64,000 nucleotides of DNA from Virgisporangium ochraceum (lineage in GTDB: Bacteria > Actinomycetota > Actinomycetes > Mycobacteriales > Micromonosporaceae). The stretch is taken from assembly GCF_016863655.1 (NCBI RefSeq), contig NZ_BOPH01000073.1:1-64000 (forward strand), read 5' to 3'. Within the stretch, counting starts at the first letter, position 1; the number at the start of each line of letters is the position of its first letter. The position numbers and the translations under genes are program-made. This document shows positions 47,601-59,436 of this stretch, in pieces. Below the pieces are notes generated by a model. It was given only the letters and a program-made list of their open reading frames with translations, was not told the DNA's origin and did not search any database.

Positions 47601-48004
47601 TCGACCGGCAGCTCCTCGAGCATCCGGTTGGCGGCGAGGTCGGCGATGACGCGGGTGACCTGGTCTGGCGCGAGCTTGCCGGAGATCTTCGCGAACTCGG
47701 CGACCAGGCGGGCGACGGTGCGGGTGCCGTCGCAGAGCAGCGCGAGCCGCCACTCGTCGGGGGTCAGGCGCAGGTACCGGGACTCGCCCCGGTCGGGCGA
47801 GCGGAGCATCACGTACGGGACGCTGCGCGCGCTGACCAGGTGGGCGTCCTCGATGTCCTTCCGCAGGACGGGGCGAGCCTTCGCCGGGTTCAGCCGGTCG
47901 ACGACGGCGCGCCACAGGCCCGGGTCGGCCGGACCGGTCGGAACACCGGGGGCGCGCCCGGCGAGCGCCTCCCAGACGCTGATCCGCGTTTCGGCAATAG
48001 TCAT
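44618..48004 (-). CDS. PqqD-like / M50 protease / cNMP-binding-like / FecR-like fusion membrane protein
   Basis: 1128 aa from ATG 48004 (GTG 48013 in frame). Residues about 45-140 resemble a PqqD-type peptide-recognition domain (YVMLRSPDRGESRYLRLTPDEWRLALLCDG). About 185-450 form an M50 intramembrane metalloprotease with HELGH (241-245), NPFLALDGYYLL supplying the third ligand Asp339, and six or more helices. About 475-575 look like a cyclic-nucleotide-binding beta-roll (GQHLVFAGAAQPDVFVVVDGAVEG). One helix (about 740-757) is followed by a FecR-like domain (780-840), a Thr/Pro-rich linker with NPPQ repeats, and a C-terminal Ig-like domain (1010-1120). Related putative peptide zinc metalloproteases sit in bacteriocin/RiPP loci. 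It is first of a four-gene cluster. Confidence 0.85.
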   Translation of the reverse strand: MTIAETRISVWEALAGRAPGVPTGPADPGLWRAVVDRLNPAKARPVLRKDIEDAHLVSARSVPYVMLRSPDRGESRYLRLTPDEWRLALLCDGTRTVARLVAEFAKISGKLAPDQVTRVIADLAANRMLEELPVDAFRPIQHTLRKPWPVRLGRGMVAFAQGRRVVLASVDPLVGALYKGGGRLFFTRAGALLSALVALVGIGLFVWTWATGAQAVFLTEDSYIAGALVLLGLNVVALACHELGHALATRHAGRRVPVAGFLVYFGIPSVFVDTTDVWMAGRKARIITTAAGPAAGLVLAGLAQLLAVVYPPAAPWAFKLCFAWYVNALFNLNPFLALDGYYLLMDWLEVPNLRARGLAWVVARVRRRPPRFAQLDREGRLVALYGMLAVVWLVIAANLAYRIYTDRVAGLVTGLWRSGWPARVLLVAVVAGLLSPVCYALAGWSSRRVRRLRASVRERNRAADAPRRLAALRESSLGRLPVPVLVALAEQARWVHPRTGQHLVFAGAAQPDVFVVVDGAVEGRRPNDPSGLVRERVGPGGVVGLAGAVTGAPAALTWITAGTTLLAVPAPAVAGAIGPVSGPPPAERAELDALLAESPALAGLTEDDRLAMAARSKPATWAPGAPVTTADPTDAVVVAAGVVTLSDGTDLQRGALIGPRGEGQPAANATARTPVRTWTLPAVGGTTLLLGTGGPSSTAGATAPTFGAHPPAAYPPLAAPPGAPPPVDEDADGRFERKLWWLLLLLLVFALGVTTSNIWPGPAWAEMPTDRAMLTGLRGTTVAVVDGEEVRLAEGDEVYVSAGDSVTVGRRSGAWLTFRGGARTVLCAGSAAGIGELASTGAGPTRPSAALRLDRGRALVDTGATSSAFAPLAMALGTAAGPIANTGDARWITEPQATVASIGAVRLAGDLLPTTETALDCGDGVALPVAGTAAPTTDPPATSASPVPSLTPPPSSSTTTAPDPTRGPTRGPTTTRPNNPPNNPPQNPPQNPPQNPPTTTSPAPPRDTTGPVIQRASAGPRLIYATYCRTTPTTFTISALVSDAASGVKSVVARYTFFGQTTTVTMSGGNTYTSGPIGPFGTDEANYTIPVTIVATDGAGNTSSASAGSVTYQARCPQTSPTVDEKET

Positions 48005-48219
48005 CGGCCCCACCTCGCGGTCGCAGGGTAAGCACCGATCGACGCCTGTAACAGGGTGTGGCGGGAAAACGACAGATGACTATCCGAACGGTTACGGTCG
48101 TCGATCCGACCGGCCGAGCCTCTTCCGGCCCGGGAGTGGGGTTGCCGGGTACGCCCCCGAACAGCTCGTCCCCGGCAACCCGTTCACCCATCCCCCCGGG
48201 TACTCCCCGGAGTGACACG

Positions 48220-48265
48220 GTGGGCAGGCCAAACTCCACCCTCGATTTGGAGCCGGCCCGCCCAC
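48220..48265. terminator. Imperfect hairpin, probable terminator of olsA
   Basis: GTGGGC (48220-48225) pairs with 48260-48265, GGCC pairs inside, and there are CTCC/GGAG segments. It lies 30 nt downstream of the olsA stop. The rest of 48005-48296 holds the protease promoter region, and no gene. Confidence 0.5.
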
Positions 48266-48296
48266 CGTCATTGGGGAGGAGAGAAGAACGTCACCG

Positions 48297-49154
48297 CTAC
48301 ATCTGACGCGGTGGGGACACGGAGGGTTGCACGGAATCCGAGGTTCCCGTCATGTGGACTGTCGGGCTCCCCGACCGGAGCACGGTCTGCGTGACGCCGG
48401 CCAGCCCGCGCCGGGTGGCACCGAGCCCGGGATGGATCGGCGGGTGCGCCCGCAGCGTCACAGCCAGCCCGCGGGCGGTCAGCACCCGGCGCAGCGACGT
48501 CAGCAGCGACTCGTCGCCGATGAACGCGGCCACCGTGGTCGGCGAGCCGTCGGCGAGCGCGAACGTGAGGCGCACCGGCGCCACCACGGCGCCCACGCGC
48601 AGCGCCGCCTGGAACAGCGCCGGCCGCAGCGGTCCGCTGGCCCGGCCGCACCAGGTGGTGCCCTCCGGGAACGCCACCACCGCGCCGCCGCCGCGCAGCG
48701 CGCCGGCGACCGCGTCGACCGTCGCCGGCAGCGAGCGGGGCCGGCTCCGGTCGATGAACACCGTGCCCATCGCGACGGCGAGGCGGCCCACCACCGGCCA
48801 CAGCCGCACCTCGCTCTTCGCCAGCGGCCTGGCCGGCAGGTGCGCGGCGAGCACCACCACGTCGAGCCACGACACGTGGTTGGCCACCACGAGCGCGCGC
48901 CGGGTGGCCAGGCGGCCGGTCACCTCGTGCCGCACTCCGAGCGCGGCGAGCAGGGCGCGGGCGATCCGGCGGGCCGTTCCCGGCACCCGGCCGTCCGGCA
49001 GCAGCGGCAGTACCGCCGCGGCGAACAGCAGCACCGCGGCCGCCGCGACCACCCGGCCGGCCACCGTTGTGGGCCGGGCCCGCGGTTCGGCGCCGGGCCG
49101 CGGAAGGCACGCCGTGGTGCAGGTGGACGCGGGACGCCAGAGCGCGGCTTCCAT
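48297..49154 (-). CDS. olsA: Lyso-ornithine lipid O-acyltransferase-like (PlsC family)
   Basis: 285 aa. The PlsC acyltransferase motif NHVSWLD (block I) is at about 92-98, with FPEGTTW (block III) at about 167 and a hydrophobic N-terminal helix (about 33-50). GAGAGGGG precedes the ATG. It lies 24 nt after olsB, so the pair probably makes ornithine lipids: OlsB N-acylates ornithine, OlsA adds the second acyl chain. A general glycerolipid acyltransferase role cannot be excluded. The C-terminal tail is longer than needed and low in complexity. Confidence 0.85.
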   Translation of the reverse strand: MEAALWRPASTCTTACLPRPGAEPRARPTTVAGRVVAAAAVLLFAAAVLPLLPDGRVPGTARRIARALLAALGVRHEVTGRLATRRALVVANHVSWLDVVVLAAHLPARPLAKSEVRLWPVVGRLAVAMGTVFIDRSRPRSLPATVDAVAGALRGGGAVVAFPEGTTWCGRASGPLRPALFQAALRVGAVVAPVRLTFALADGSPTTVAAFIGDESLLTSLRRVLTARGLAVTLRAHPPIHPGLGATRRGLAGVTQTVLRSGSPTVHMTGTSDSVQPSVSPPRQM

Positions 49155-49178
49155 GTCGTGACCCCTCTCCGTTGCCGG

Positions 49179-49934
49179 TCAGACGCCGAGGAAGTGGCGC
49201 ATGTACCGCGGGTCGACCCGGTCGAGGCCGAGCAGCACGAGGAAGTCGGCGACATCGAAGTCCGGGTCGTGGGCGGGCGGGCCGCACACCCAGGCACCGA
49301 GGCGCAGGTAGCCCTTGAGCAGCGGCGGCATGCTCGCCCGGCGGTCGGTGAGCGCGGGCGTGGCGGTCGGCCACGGGTTGCGCGGGCTGACCCGCCAGGC
49401 CGGCGGGGCCAGGTTGCGGCGCCGGGTCAGCTCCCACACGCCGGCCGCGGTGGCTCCGCCGTCGTCGAGCGGCACGCTCGCGCAGCCGATCAGCCACCGG
49501 TGGTCGTGCAGGTGCATGTAGCGGGCGATGCCCTGCCAGATCAGGTTGATCACCGCGCCGGTGCGGTGGTCGGGGTGCACGCAGGAGCGGCCGGTCTCGA
49601 CGAGCCCGGGCCGCAGCGGCGCCAGGCCGCGCAGGTCGAACTCGCCGTCGGCGTAGAGCTTCTCGCGCCGGCCGGGCGGCAGCATGCGGTAGGTGCCGAC
49701 CACCTCGTCGTCGTCGGTCAGGATGACGAGGTGGTCGCAGTCGGCGTCGAAGGGGTCGATGTCGAAGCCGGGCTCGGGGGTGTGCAGCACGGCTCCGAGT
49801 TCACCGGCGAAGACACGGTGGCGCAGCGCCTGGGCGTCCCGCACCCGGGCACCTTCCGTGGCGATGTGCACCGTGTACCGGCGGGTGGCGCCGGTCGGAA
49901 CTGACCCCGCCGGTGTGGCCGCGAGAATGGTCAT
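49179..49934 (-). CDS. olsB: L-ornithine N-alpha-acyltransferase-like (OlsB, GNAT-like)
   Basis: 251 aa. RRYTVHIATEGARVRDAQALRHRVFAGELGA, HLVILTDDDEVVGTYRMLPP and GRSCVHPDHRTGAVINLIWQGI match the OlsB/hemolysin-like acyltransferase family. FLVLLGLDRVDPRYMRHFLG is the usual C-terminus. It transfers a 3-hydroxyacyl chain from acyl carrier protein to ornithine. It is followed by olsA. It diverges from a DUF3052 gene, with a 74-bp shared intergenic gap. Ornithine-lipid enzymes are known in streptomycetes. Confidence 0.88.
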   Translation of the reverse strand: MTILAATPAGSVPTGATRRYTVHIATEGARVRDAQALRHRVFAGELGAVLHTPEPGFDIDPFDADCDHLVILTDDDEVVGTYRMLPPGRREKLYADGEFDLRGLAPLRPGLVETGRSCVHPDHRTGAVINLIWQGIARYMHLHDHRWLIGCASVPLDDGGATAAGVWELTRRRNLAPPAWRVSPRNPWPTATPALTDRRASMPPLLKGYLRLGAWVCGPPAHDPDFDVADFLVLLGLDRVDPRYMRHFLGV

Positions 49935-50008
49935 GGCATCTGTGTAAGGGCCGACGGTGACGCCCAGTTGGCGCGGCCGTGAAGCGTGGCCGGCGCGGGC
50001 GTGAGAAC

Positions 50009-50416
50009 GTGTCGCACGTGGCTGGTTACAGCGCGACGCCCCTCGTCCGGAAGCTCGGTGTGGTGCCCGGCCACCGCGTGCTCGTCGACGGCGCGGCCGG
50101 CTTCGACCCGGACTGGCCGCCCGGTGCGGTGGTGCACCGCCGGGTCCAGCGGTCGGAGCCGTACGACGTGGTGCTGTGCTTCTGTGCCGACAGCCGGCGG
50201 CTGGCCGCCCGGTGGCCGGTGCTGCACCCGCTGACCACGCCGGCCGGCGCCCTGTGGGTCATGTGGCCTAAGCGATCGTCGGGGGTGGTCACCGACCTCT
50301 CCGAGAACACGATCCGCCACTACGCGCTGTCGCACGGTCGCGTCGACGTCAAGGTGTGCGCGGTCGACGACACCTGGTCAGCGTTGAAGCACGTCATCCG
50401 GGTTTCCGACCGGTGA
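50009..50416 (+). CDS. DUF3052 family protein
   Basis: 135 aa from GTG 50009 (GTG 50018 in frame). HVAGYSATPLVRKLGVVPGHRVLV and YDVVLCFCADSRRL, then TPAGALWVMWPKR match the DUF3052 family. LSENTIRHYALSHGRVDVKVCAVDDTWSALKHVIR is the conserved C-terminus. It is a small cytoplasmic alpha/beta protein. Function unknown. No ribosome site is obvious. It precedes an ABC exporter by 85 nt. Confidence 0.85.
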   Translation: MSHVAGYSATPLVRKLGVVPGHRVLVDGAAGFDPDWPPGAVVHRRVQRSEPYDVVLCFCADSRRLAARWPVLHPLTTPAGALWVMWPKRSSGVVTDLSENTIRHYALSHGRVDVKVCAVDDTWSALKHVIRVSDR

Positions 50417-50501
50417 GATCACCGACCCTGACCCCACACGGATGGGCGAAATAAGGGAACATCGGGCGTCACACATCGCGAAACTTTGAGGAGACCGATC
50501 G

Positions 50502-51413
50502 ATGTCCAACGGACAGATCGTCGTCTCCGGCCTGACCAAGCAGTACAAACGGGTCAGAGCCGTGGACAACCTTTCCTTCGAGGTGCAGCCGGGCCGCGTC
50601 ACCGGCTTCCTCGGTCCCAACGGGGCGGGCAAGACCACGACGCTGCGCATGCTGCTCAACCTCGTCACACCCACCGCCGGTCACGCGACCATCGGCGGCC
50701 AGCGCTACGCCGACCTGCAGCAGCCGATCCGCACGGTCGGTGCGGTGCTGGAGGCGTCCAGCGCGCACAAGGGCCGCACCGGGCGCAACCATCTGCGGGT
50801 GATCGCCGCGGCGGCCGGGCTGCCGGCGAGCCGGGTCGACGACGTGCTCAAGCTGGTCGCGCTCGACGCGGCCGGCAACCGCAAGTTCAAGGGGTACTCG
50901 CTGGGCATGAAGCAGCGGCTGGGCATCGCCGCCGCGCTGCTCGGCGACCCGCAGGTGCTGATCCTGGACGAGCCGGCCAACGGGCTCGACCCGGAGGGCA
51001 TCCGCTGGATGCGTGACCTGCTCAAGGGGCTGGCCGCCCAGGGGCGCACGGTGCTCGTCTCCAGCCACCTGCTGTCGGAGATGCAGATCCTGGCCGACGA
51101 CATCGTGATCATCGCGGCGGGGCAACTGGTGCGGCAGGGGCCGGTGAGCGCCGTGGTCGACTCGATGGCCACCTCCTCGCGGGTACGGGTCCGCACCCCG
51201 GACATGGAGAAGCTCCGCGACGCGCTGACCACCGCCGGCGCCGTGCTAGAGAACGGCCCGGACGGCGCGGTGTTCGTCACCGGGATCGACGCGCCCGGCG
51301 TGGGTGCCGCCGCGCTCAACGCGGGCGTCGTCCTCCACGAGTTGTTCACCGACCGGCCCGACCTCGAACGCGTGTTCCTCGAACTCACCCACGGAAAGGC
51401 GGCCATCCGATGA
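50502..51413 (+). CDS. ABC transporter ATP-binding protein
   Basis: 303 aa. Walker A GPNGAGKTT (about 38-46), signature YSLGMKQRLGIA (a variant of LSGGQ), Walker B LILDEPANGLDP and the H-loop VSSHLLSEM are intact. The YSLGMKQR signature is common in the BcrA/natA-type ATPases of bacitracin- or lantibiotic-immunity ABC-2 systems. TGAGGAGACC precedes the ATG. The stop overlaps the permease ATG (ATGA). Substrate unknown. Confidence 0.92.
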   Translation: MSNGQIVVSGLTKQYKRVRAVDNLSFEVQPGRVTGFLGPNGAGKTTTLRMLLNLVTPTAGHATIGGQRYADLQQPIRTVGAVLEASSAHKGRTGRNHLRVIAAAAGLPASRVDDVLKLVALDAAGNRKFKGYSLGMKQRLGIAAALLGDPQVLILDEPANGLDPEGIRWMRDLLKGLAAQGRTVLVSSHLLSEMQILADDIVIIAAGQLVRQGPVSAVVDSMATSSRVRVRTPDMEKLRDALTTAGAVLENGPDGAVFVTGIDAPGVGAAALNAGVVLHELFTDRPDLERVFLELTHGKAAIR

Positions 51414-52267
51414 CCGGGCTGATCCGCGGCGAGCTTCTCAAGATCCGTACCACGAACACCTGGTGGCTGTTCGGCCTCGGCGTCATCGGCACCACCGCGC
51501 TGGCGCTGCTGGTCAACTGCCTGCAGGCCGACTTCTTCCTCAACCAGGAGCGGCCGGACACGTCCGGCATGAACGCCGAGGACGCGGCCAACGCCGTGCA
51601 GCAGTACGAGTCGCAGAGCCAGGTGATCGCGCAGGCCGCCAACATCTTCACCTCGGGCCAGTTCTTCGGCGGCCTGTTCGTGCTGATGCTGGGCATGCTG
51701 ATCGTGACGAACGAGTTCTACCACCAGACCGCGACAGCGACGTTCCTGACCACGCCGCACCGGTCGTCGGTGATGGCGGCCAAGCTCGTCACCGGCGTCG
51801 CGTTCGCGGCGGTGTTCTGGCTGGTCACGACCGTCATGAGTCTGCCAACCGGGCTCCTGTTCTTCCAGGCGCAGGAGGTGTCGAACGGCCTCGGCGAGTG
51901 GGAGGTCCAGCGGGCGATCATCTTCAACCTGCTGGTGTTCATCCTCTGGGGGATCGTGGGCGTCGGGTTCGGCGCGCTGATCCGCAACCAGATCGGCGCG
52001 GTGCTCACCGGGTCGCTGCTGTACGTGATCGGCACCCAGGCCGCCACGATCATCTTCTTCCTGATCCACGAGTACCTGATCAAGGAGGACTGGGTCCTGC
52101 AGGCCCAGGTGATCGTGCCGGCGGTGGCCGCGCAGGTCTTCGTCTCGGCCACCGAGGCGTTCCCCGACGCGCCGGAGTACTGGGTCGGCGGCATCGTGAT
52201 GCTGGCCTACGGCGTCCTCTGCGGCGTGGTCGGCACGCTCATCCTGCGTAAGCGCGACATCTCGTAA
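51410..52267 (+). CDS. ABC-2 type permease
   Basis: 285 aa. Six hydrophobic helices (about 18-38, 83-105, 123-145, 170-195, 203-225, 255-275) and the N-terminal [16 protein letters not shown] typical of ABC-2 permeases. [22 protein letters not shown] is a conserved cytoplasmic loop. The extracellular part (about 40-75) is acidic and Gln-rich. It works with the preceding ATPase; probably an exporter or immunity system, but the cargo is unknown. Confidence 0.88.
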   Translation: MTGLIRGELLKIRTTNTWWLFGLGVIGTTALALLVNCLQADFFLNQERPDTSGMNAEDAANAVQQYESQSQVIAQAANIFTSGQFFGGLFVLMLGMLIVTNEFYHQTATATFLTTPHRSSVMAAKLVTGVAFAAVFWLVTTVMSLPTGLLFFQAQEVSNGLGEWEVQRAIIFNLLVFILWGIVGVGFGALIRNQIGAVLTGSLLYVIGTQAATIIFFLIHEYLIKEDWVLQAQVIVPAVAAQVFVSATEAFPDAPEYWVGGIVMLAYGVLCGVVGTLILRKRDIS

Positions 52268-52416
52268 GGACCGATCTGGGACTCCGGTGCGTGCTGGCGG
52301 CAGCCGATTTGTCGCCGGCGGAGGCGACGGAGGCACGTACCGGAGTCCAAGATCCACCAGAGCGCGTAGCCTTGACCGCGGATCTAACCGTCACCGTGGA
52401 AGAGGCGATACCTCCC

Positions 52417-56186
<3,770 letters not shown>

Positions 56187-56190
<4 letters not shown>

Positions 56191-57140
56191 CCGGCACGCG
56201 CCTCGATCTCGATCGGATCCGCGCGGCCCGGCACGTGATCGACCCGGTGTTCCTGGATTCGCCGCTGTTCCGCTGCGATCCCCTGGGGCACCGGCTGGGC
56301 TGCGCGGTGAGCATCAAGCTGGAGACGGCCAACCCGGTCCGGAGCTTCAAGGGCCGGGGCACCGAGCTCGTCACCAGCCAGCTGCGTGACGGGGCCGCGG
56401 TGTGCGCCAGCGCGGGCAACCTGGGCTGGGCGCTCGGTTGGTCGGGCCGCCGCCGCGGCGTCGACGTCACGGTGGTGGCGTCGCGCCGGGCACCGGCGGC
56501 GAAGCTCGACCGGATCCGCGCGCTCGGCACGACGCTGGAGCTGGTCGACGGCGACTTCGAGGCGGCCCGGGAGCGGGCGGTCGAGCTGGCCCGGCAGCGC
56601 GGCGTCCGGCTGGTCGAGGACAGCCTCGACGTCGAGACCTGCGAGGGTGCCGCCACGATCGGCCTGGAGCTGGTCGACCGGGTGTCCCCCGGTGACGCGG
56701 TGCTGATCGCCCTCGGCGGCGGTGCGATGGCGACCGGCGTGGGCCACGTGCTGAAGGAGCTGGCGCCCGGGGTGGAGGTCATCTGCGTCCAGCCGGCCGG
56801 CGCTCCGGCGATGACGCTGTCGTGGCGCGAGCGCCGGGTCGTCACCACCGACTCGATGGCCACGATCGCCGATGGTGTGGCCGGCCGGTTCCCGATCGCC
56901 GCTGTGCTCGACGACCTCCTGCAGGTCGCTGACGACGCCGTTCTGGTGGAGGAGGCGTCGATCGTGGCGGGCCTCCGCCTGCTCCTGGAGGAGGCCGGCG
57001 TCGTCGCCGAGCCGTCGGCGGCCCTCGGCGTCGCCGCCGTCCTCGAGGATCCGGGTCGCTTCGCCGGTCGCCACGTGGTGACGATCGTCTGCGGCGGCAA
57101 CGCGGACATGGACGCCTACCGCCGCTGGGCCGGGTTCTAG
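56187..57140 (+). CDS. PLP-dependent threonine/serine dehydratase-like enzyme
   Basis: 317 aa, GTG in a GTGA overlap with kgd. FKGRGTE (Lys55, RSFKGRG) is the PLP lysine, [17 protein letters not shown] the phosphate-side Asn loop, and [12 protein letters not shown] the Gly-rich PLP-phosphate loop. The fold is type II PLP (threonine deaminase/cysteine synthase family). SAGN rather than SSGNHAQ suggests a divergent member. Reaction likely dehydration of threonine or serine or a related amino acid; unproven. The stop is part of the next gene's -10. Confidence 0.85.
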
Positions 57141-57143
57141 GAT
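57138..57143 (+). promoter_or_regulatory. Probable leaderless -10 element of the DUF6104-like gene
   Basis: TAGGAT ends 6 nt before GTG 57150, and its first three bases are the stop codon of the PLP-enzyme gene. Confidence 0.5.
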
Positions 57144-57149
57144 GGCTGC

Positions 57150-57329
57150 GTGTACTTCACCGACCGGGGCATCGAGGAGCTCGCCGAGCGGCGGGGTCAG
57201 GAATCCGTCACCTTCGACTGGCTCGCCGAGCGGCTGCGCGACTTCGTCGACCTGAACCCGGAGTTCGAGACGGCGACGGAGCGCCTGGCCACCTGGCTGG
57301 CGCGCCTCGACGACGAAGACGACGAGTAG
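57150..57329 (+). CDS. DUF6104-like small conserved protein
   Basis: 59 aa from GTG 57150 to TAG 57329. The start YFTDRGIEELAERRGQESV, then FDWLAERLRDFVDLNPEF and ERLATWLARL, closely resembles a short protein conserved across streptomycetes and relatives (I believe DUF6104). Helical, soluble, ending in an acidic DDEDDE tail. The strongly conserved size and pattern make it a real gene despite its length. Function unknown. Confidence 0.85.
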   Translation: MYFTDRGIEELAERRGQESVTFDWLAERLRDFVDLNPEFETATERLATWLARLDDEDDE

Positions 57330-57348
57330 CCGACGAGTAGCCGAGCGG

Positions 57349-57516
57349 CTAGAGCAGCAGGAGAACCACCGCCACGACCACCGCCACCAGCGCGGCGGCG
57401 GCGATGCTGATGATCATGACCAGGTTGGTCTTCGCGGGCTCCGCCGGTTCACTCCCCTGGGCGAATGCCCGGAATGCCTGGGTGTTCGCGCTCGGGTCCT
57501 GCTGCTCGTCAGACAT
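57349..57516 (-). CDS. Small tail-anchored membrane protein
   Basis: 55 aa from ATG 57516 to TAG 57349. A polar N-terminal half (SDEQQDPSANTQAFRAFAQG) is followed by one C-terminal helix (about 33-55, NLVMIISIAAAALVAVVVAV). TAAGGT ends 8 nt before the ATG, suggesting a leaderless promoter. The third-position G/C bias fits coding DNA. It is convergent with the DUF6104-like gene. Family not recognised. Confidence 0.75.
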   Translation of the reverse strand: MSDEQQDPSANTQAFRAFAQGSEPAEPAKTNLVMIISIAAAALVAVVVAVVLLLL

Positions 57517-57550
57517 GGACAGCTACCTTAGCCCTCTAGGGTCCCCGCGC

Positions 57551-57556
57551 TAGCCT
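57551..57556 (+). promoter_or_regulatory. Probable leaderless -10 element of the lipoprotein hydrolase gene
   Basis: TAGCCT ends 7 nt before GTG 57564. Confidence 0.5.
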
Positions 57557-57563
57557 CGGTGCC

Positions 57564-58463
57564 GTGCGCGTACCGACCGTGATCCTCTCTCTGGCCCTGG
57601 CTCTCGTCCTGGGCGGCTGCGGCGTGGTCGACCGGGTCGGCCGCACGTCGGAGGCCGCGCCGATCCCGGGCGGGTCCGCCTCGGCCGCGCCGGCGCCGCC
57701 CCCGGGTCGCGCGCCGTCGCGCACGTTCGAGGTCGCGACCCGCACAGACACGTTCACCCGCGATGGGACGCGCGTGCTGAAGACGACGACGTGGTACCCG
57801 CGCACGGCCGGGAAGTACCCGCTGGTCCTGTTCAGCCACGGCCTGCAGGGGCTGCCCGCCGACTTCGCGCCGCTGCTGCGGCGGTGGGCGGCGGCCGGCT
57901 TCGTGGTGGTGGCACCGGCGTACCCGAAGACGAGCCGCGGCGCGGCCACCTTCGACGTGCTCGACGTCCTCAACCAGCCCGCCGACGCGTCCTTCGTGAT
58001 CACGCAGGTGCTCGCCGGCGCGGTCAAGGACCGCATCGACCCGGCCCGCATCGGCGCCGCCGGTCACAGCGGCGGCGCGGTCACCACGATCGGTCTGTTC
58101 ACGATCGGACGCGACGAGCGCCTGACCGGCGGTGTGGTGTTCGCCGGCACGGGCCTCGGGGTGGGCACCAACTTCCTGGGCGCGGCGGTGCCGCTGTTCT
58201 TCGTGCACGGCGACGCCGACGAGGTGGTCGCGTACGCGTCGGGCAGGGCCGTGTTCGACGCGTTGAAGTGGCCGAAGGCGCTGCTCACGCTGCCCGGCGG
58301 CAACCACTCGACGCCGTACCAGCGCGAGTCGAGCCCGGAGTTCACGATCGTGGCGACCTCGTCGCTGGACTTCCTGCGCTACACCCTCTACGGCGACCCC
58401 GAGGCCAAGACCCGCCTGGCGACCGACGCCAAACCGACGGGCGTGCTCGACAACCGCCTGTGA
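57564..58463 (+). CDS. Lipoprotein alpha/beta hydrolase (PET-hydrolase/chlorophyllase-like)
   Basis: 299 aa, GTG start. The signal peptide ends in lipobox LVLGGC (Cys19), followed by a Pro/Ala-rich linker (about 30-55). The hydrolase domain has VLFSHGLQG (oxyanion), the nucleophile elbow GAAGHSGGAV with Ser169, FFVHGDADEVVAY with the acid, and GGNHSTPY with the His. The layout matches secreted alpha/beta hydrolases of the dienelactone/chlorophyllase/PETase group. It is anchored outside the membrane. Substrate unknown. Confidence 0.87.
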   Translation: MRVPTVILSLALALVLGGCGVVDRVGRTSEAAPIPGGSASAAPAPPPGRAPSRTFEVATRTDTFTRDGTRVLKTTTWYPRTAGKYPLVLFSHGLQGLPADFAPLLRRWAAAGFVVVAPAYPKTSRGAATFDVLDVLNQPADASFVITQVLAGAVKDRIDPARIGAAGHSGGAVTTIGLFTIGRDERLTGGVVFAGTGLGVGTNFLGAAVPLFFVHGDADEVVAYASGRAVFDALKWPKALLTLPGGNHSTPYQRESSPEFTIVATSSLDFLRYTLYGDPEAKTRLATDAKPTGVLDNRL

Positions 58464-58464
58464 G

Positions 58465-59436
58465 CTACCGCGTGTGGTCGATGACGAGCTTGCCGAAGAC
58501 GTCACCCTTGTGGAGCTTCGCGAAGGCGTCGCGGATCTCCGAGAAGCCGAACTCGGAGTCGATCACCGGCCGGACGCCGCGGGCCGCGCACAGCGCCAGC
58601 AGCGCGCCGAGCTCCTCCGAGGTGCCCATGCTCGTGCCGAGGATCTCCAACTGCAGGGCGAACACCCGCCGCAGGTTGACCTCCGGCAGGTGACCGGCGG
58701 TGGCGCCCGACACCACGATGCGGCCGCCGAAGTTCGCGCACTTCATGGAGTGCTCGAAGGTGGCCGCACCGACGGTTTCGATCACCACGTCGACCCGCTC
58801 GGGCAGCCGGGCGCCGGGCTCCAGCGCCGTGGCGCCCAGCGCCGCGATCTTCTCGCGCTTGCCCGGGTCGCGGCTGGTGGCGTAGACGCGCGCACCGAGC
58901 GCCTGCGCCAGCACCACCGCCGCGGTGGCCACCCCGCCGCCGGCGCCCTGGATCAGGACCGACCCGTTCTCGGGCAGGCGTCCCTTGGTGGTGAGCATCC
59001 GGTAGGCGGTGAGCCACGCGGTCGGCAGGCAGGCCGCCTCGGCGAAGCTCAGCTCGGCCGGCTTCGGCAGCAGGTTCGCCGCCGGTACGGCCACCCGCTC
59101 GGCGAAGGTGCCCTGGAAGTGCTCCGACAGGATCGAGAACGGCGGGGCACCTGGTGCGTCGAGGATGATCGAGTTGACCACCACCTCGTTGCCGTCGGGG
59201 CCGATGCCCGCCGCGTCGCAGCCGAGGATCATCGGCAGCTTGTCGGGCGGGAGACCGACCCCGCGCAGCGACCACAGGTCGTGGTGGTTGAGCGAGCTCG
59301 CCTTCACCTCCACCGTCACCCAGTCGTCGAGCCCGGTCTTCGGGTCGAACTCGGTGTGGGGTTCGGGCCGCTCGCCGACCTCGAGGGCGGCGAGCGGGTC
59401 GTCGTCGTTGGCGGTGACGGCGTAGGCGGCGCGCAT
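58465..59436 (-). CDS. Zinc-independent MDR-family reductase (quinone-oxidoreductase-like)
   Basis: 323 aa. The N-terminal GroES-like fold (about 1-120, SSLNHHDLWSLRGVGLPPDKLPMILGCDAAG) precedes the Rossmann domain with GAGGGVATAAVVLAQALGA (about 167-185). The cysteine/histidine zinc ligands of alcohol dehydrogenases are missing (SSLNHHD, no CxxCxxC lobe), so it is a quinone-oxidoreductase-type MDR enzyme. It overlaps the malic-enzyme stop (ATGA) and is probably co-transcribed. Substrate unknown. Confidence 0.88.
   Translation of the reverse strand: MRAAYAVTANDDDPLAALEVGERPEPHTEFDPKTGLDDWVTVEVKASSLNHHDLWSLRGVGLPPDKLPMILGCDAAGIGPDGNEVVVNSIILDAPGAPPFSILSEHFQGTFAERVAVPAANLLPKPAELSFAEAACLPTAWLTAYRMLTTKGRLPENGSVLIQGAGGGVATAAVVLAQALGARVYATSRDPGKREKIAALGATALEPGARLPERVDVVIETVGAATFEHSMKCANFGGRIVVSGATAGHLPEVNLRRVFALQLEILGTSMGTSEELGALLALCAARGVRPVIDSEFGFSEIRDAFAKLHKGDVFGKLVIDHTR

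Noticed and set aside
57141-57160. ATG at 57142 as start of the small gene after the PLP enzyme
   Set aside because: It is in another frame; the conserved YFTDRGIEEL start follows from GTG 57150.
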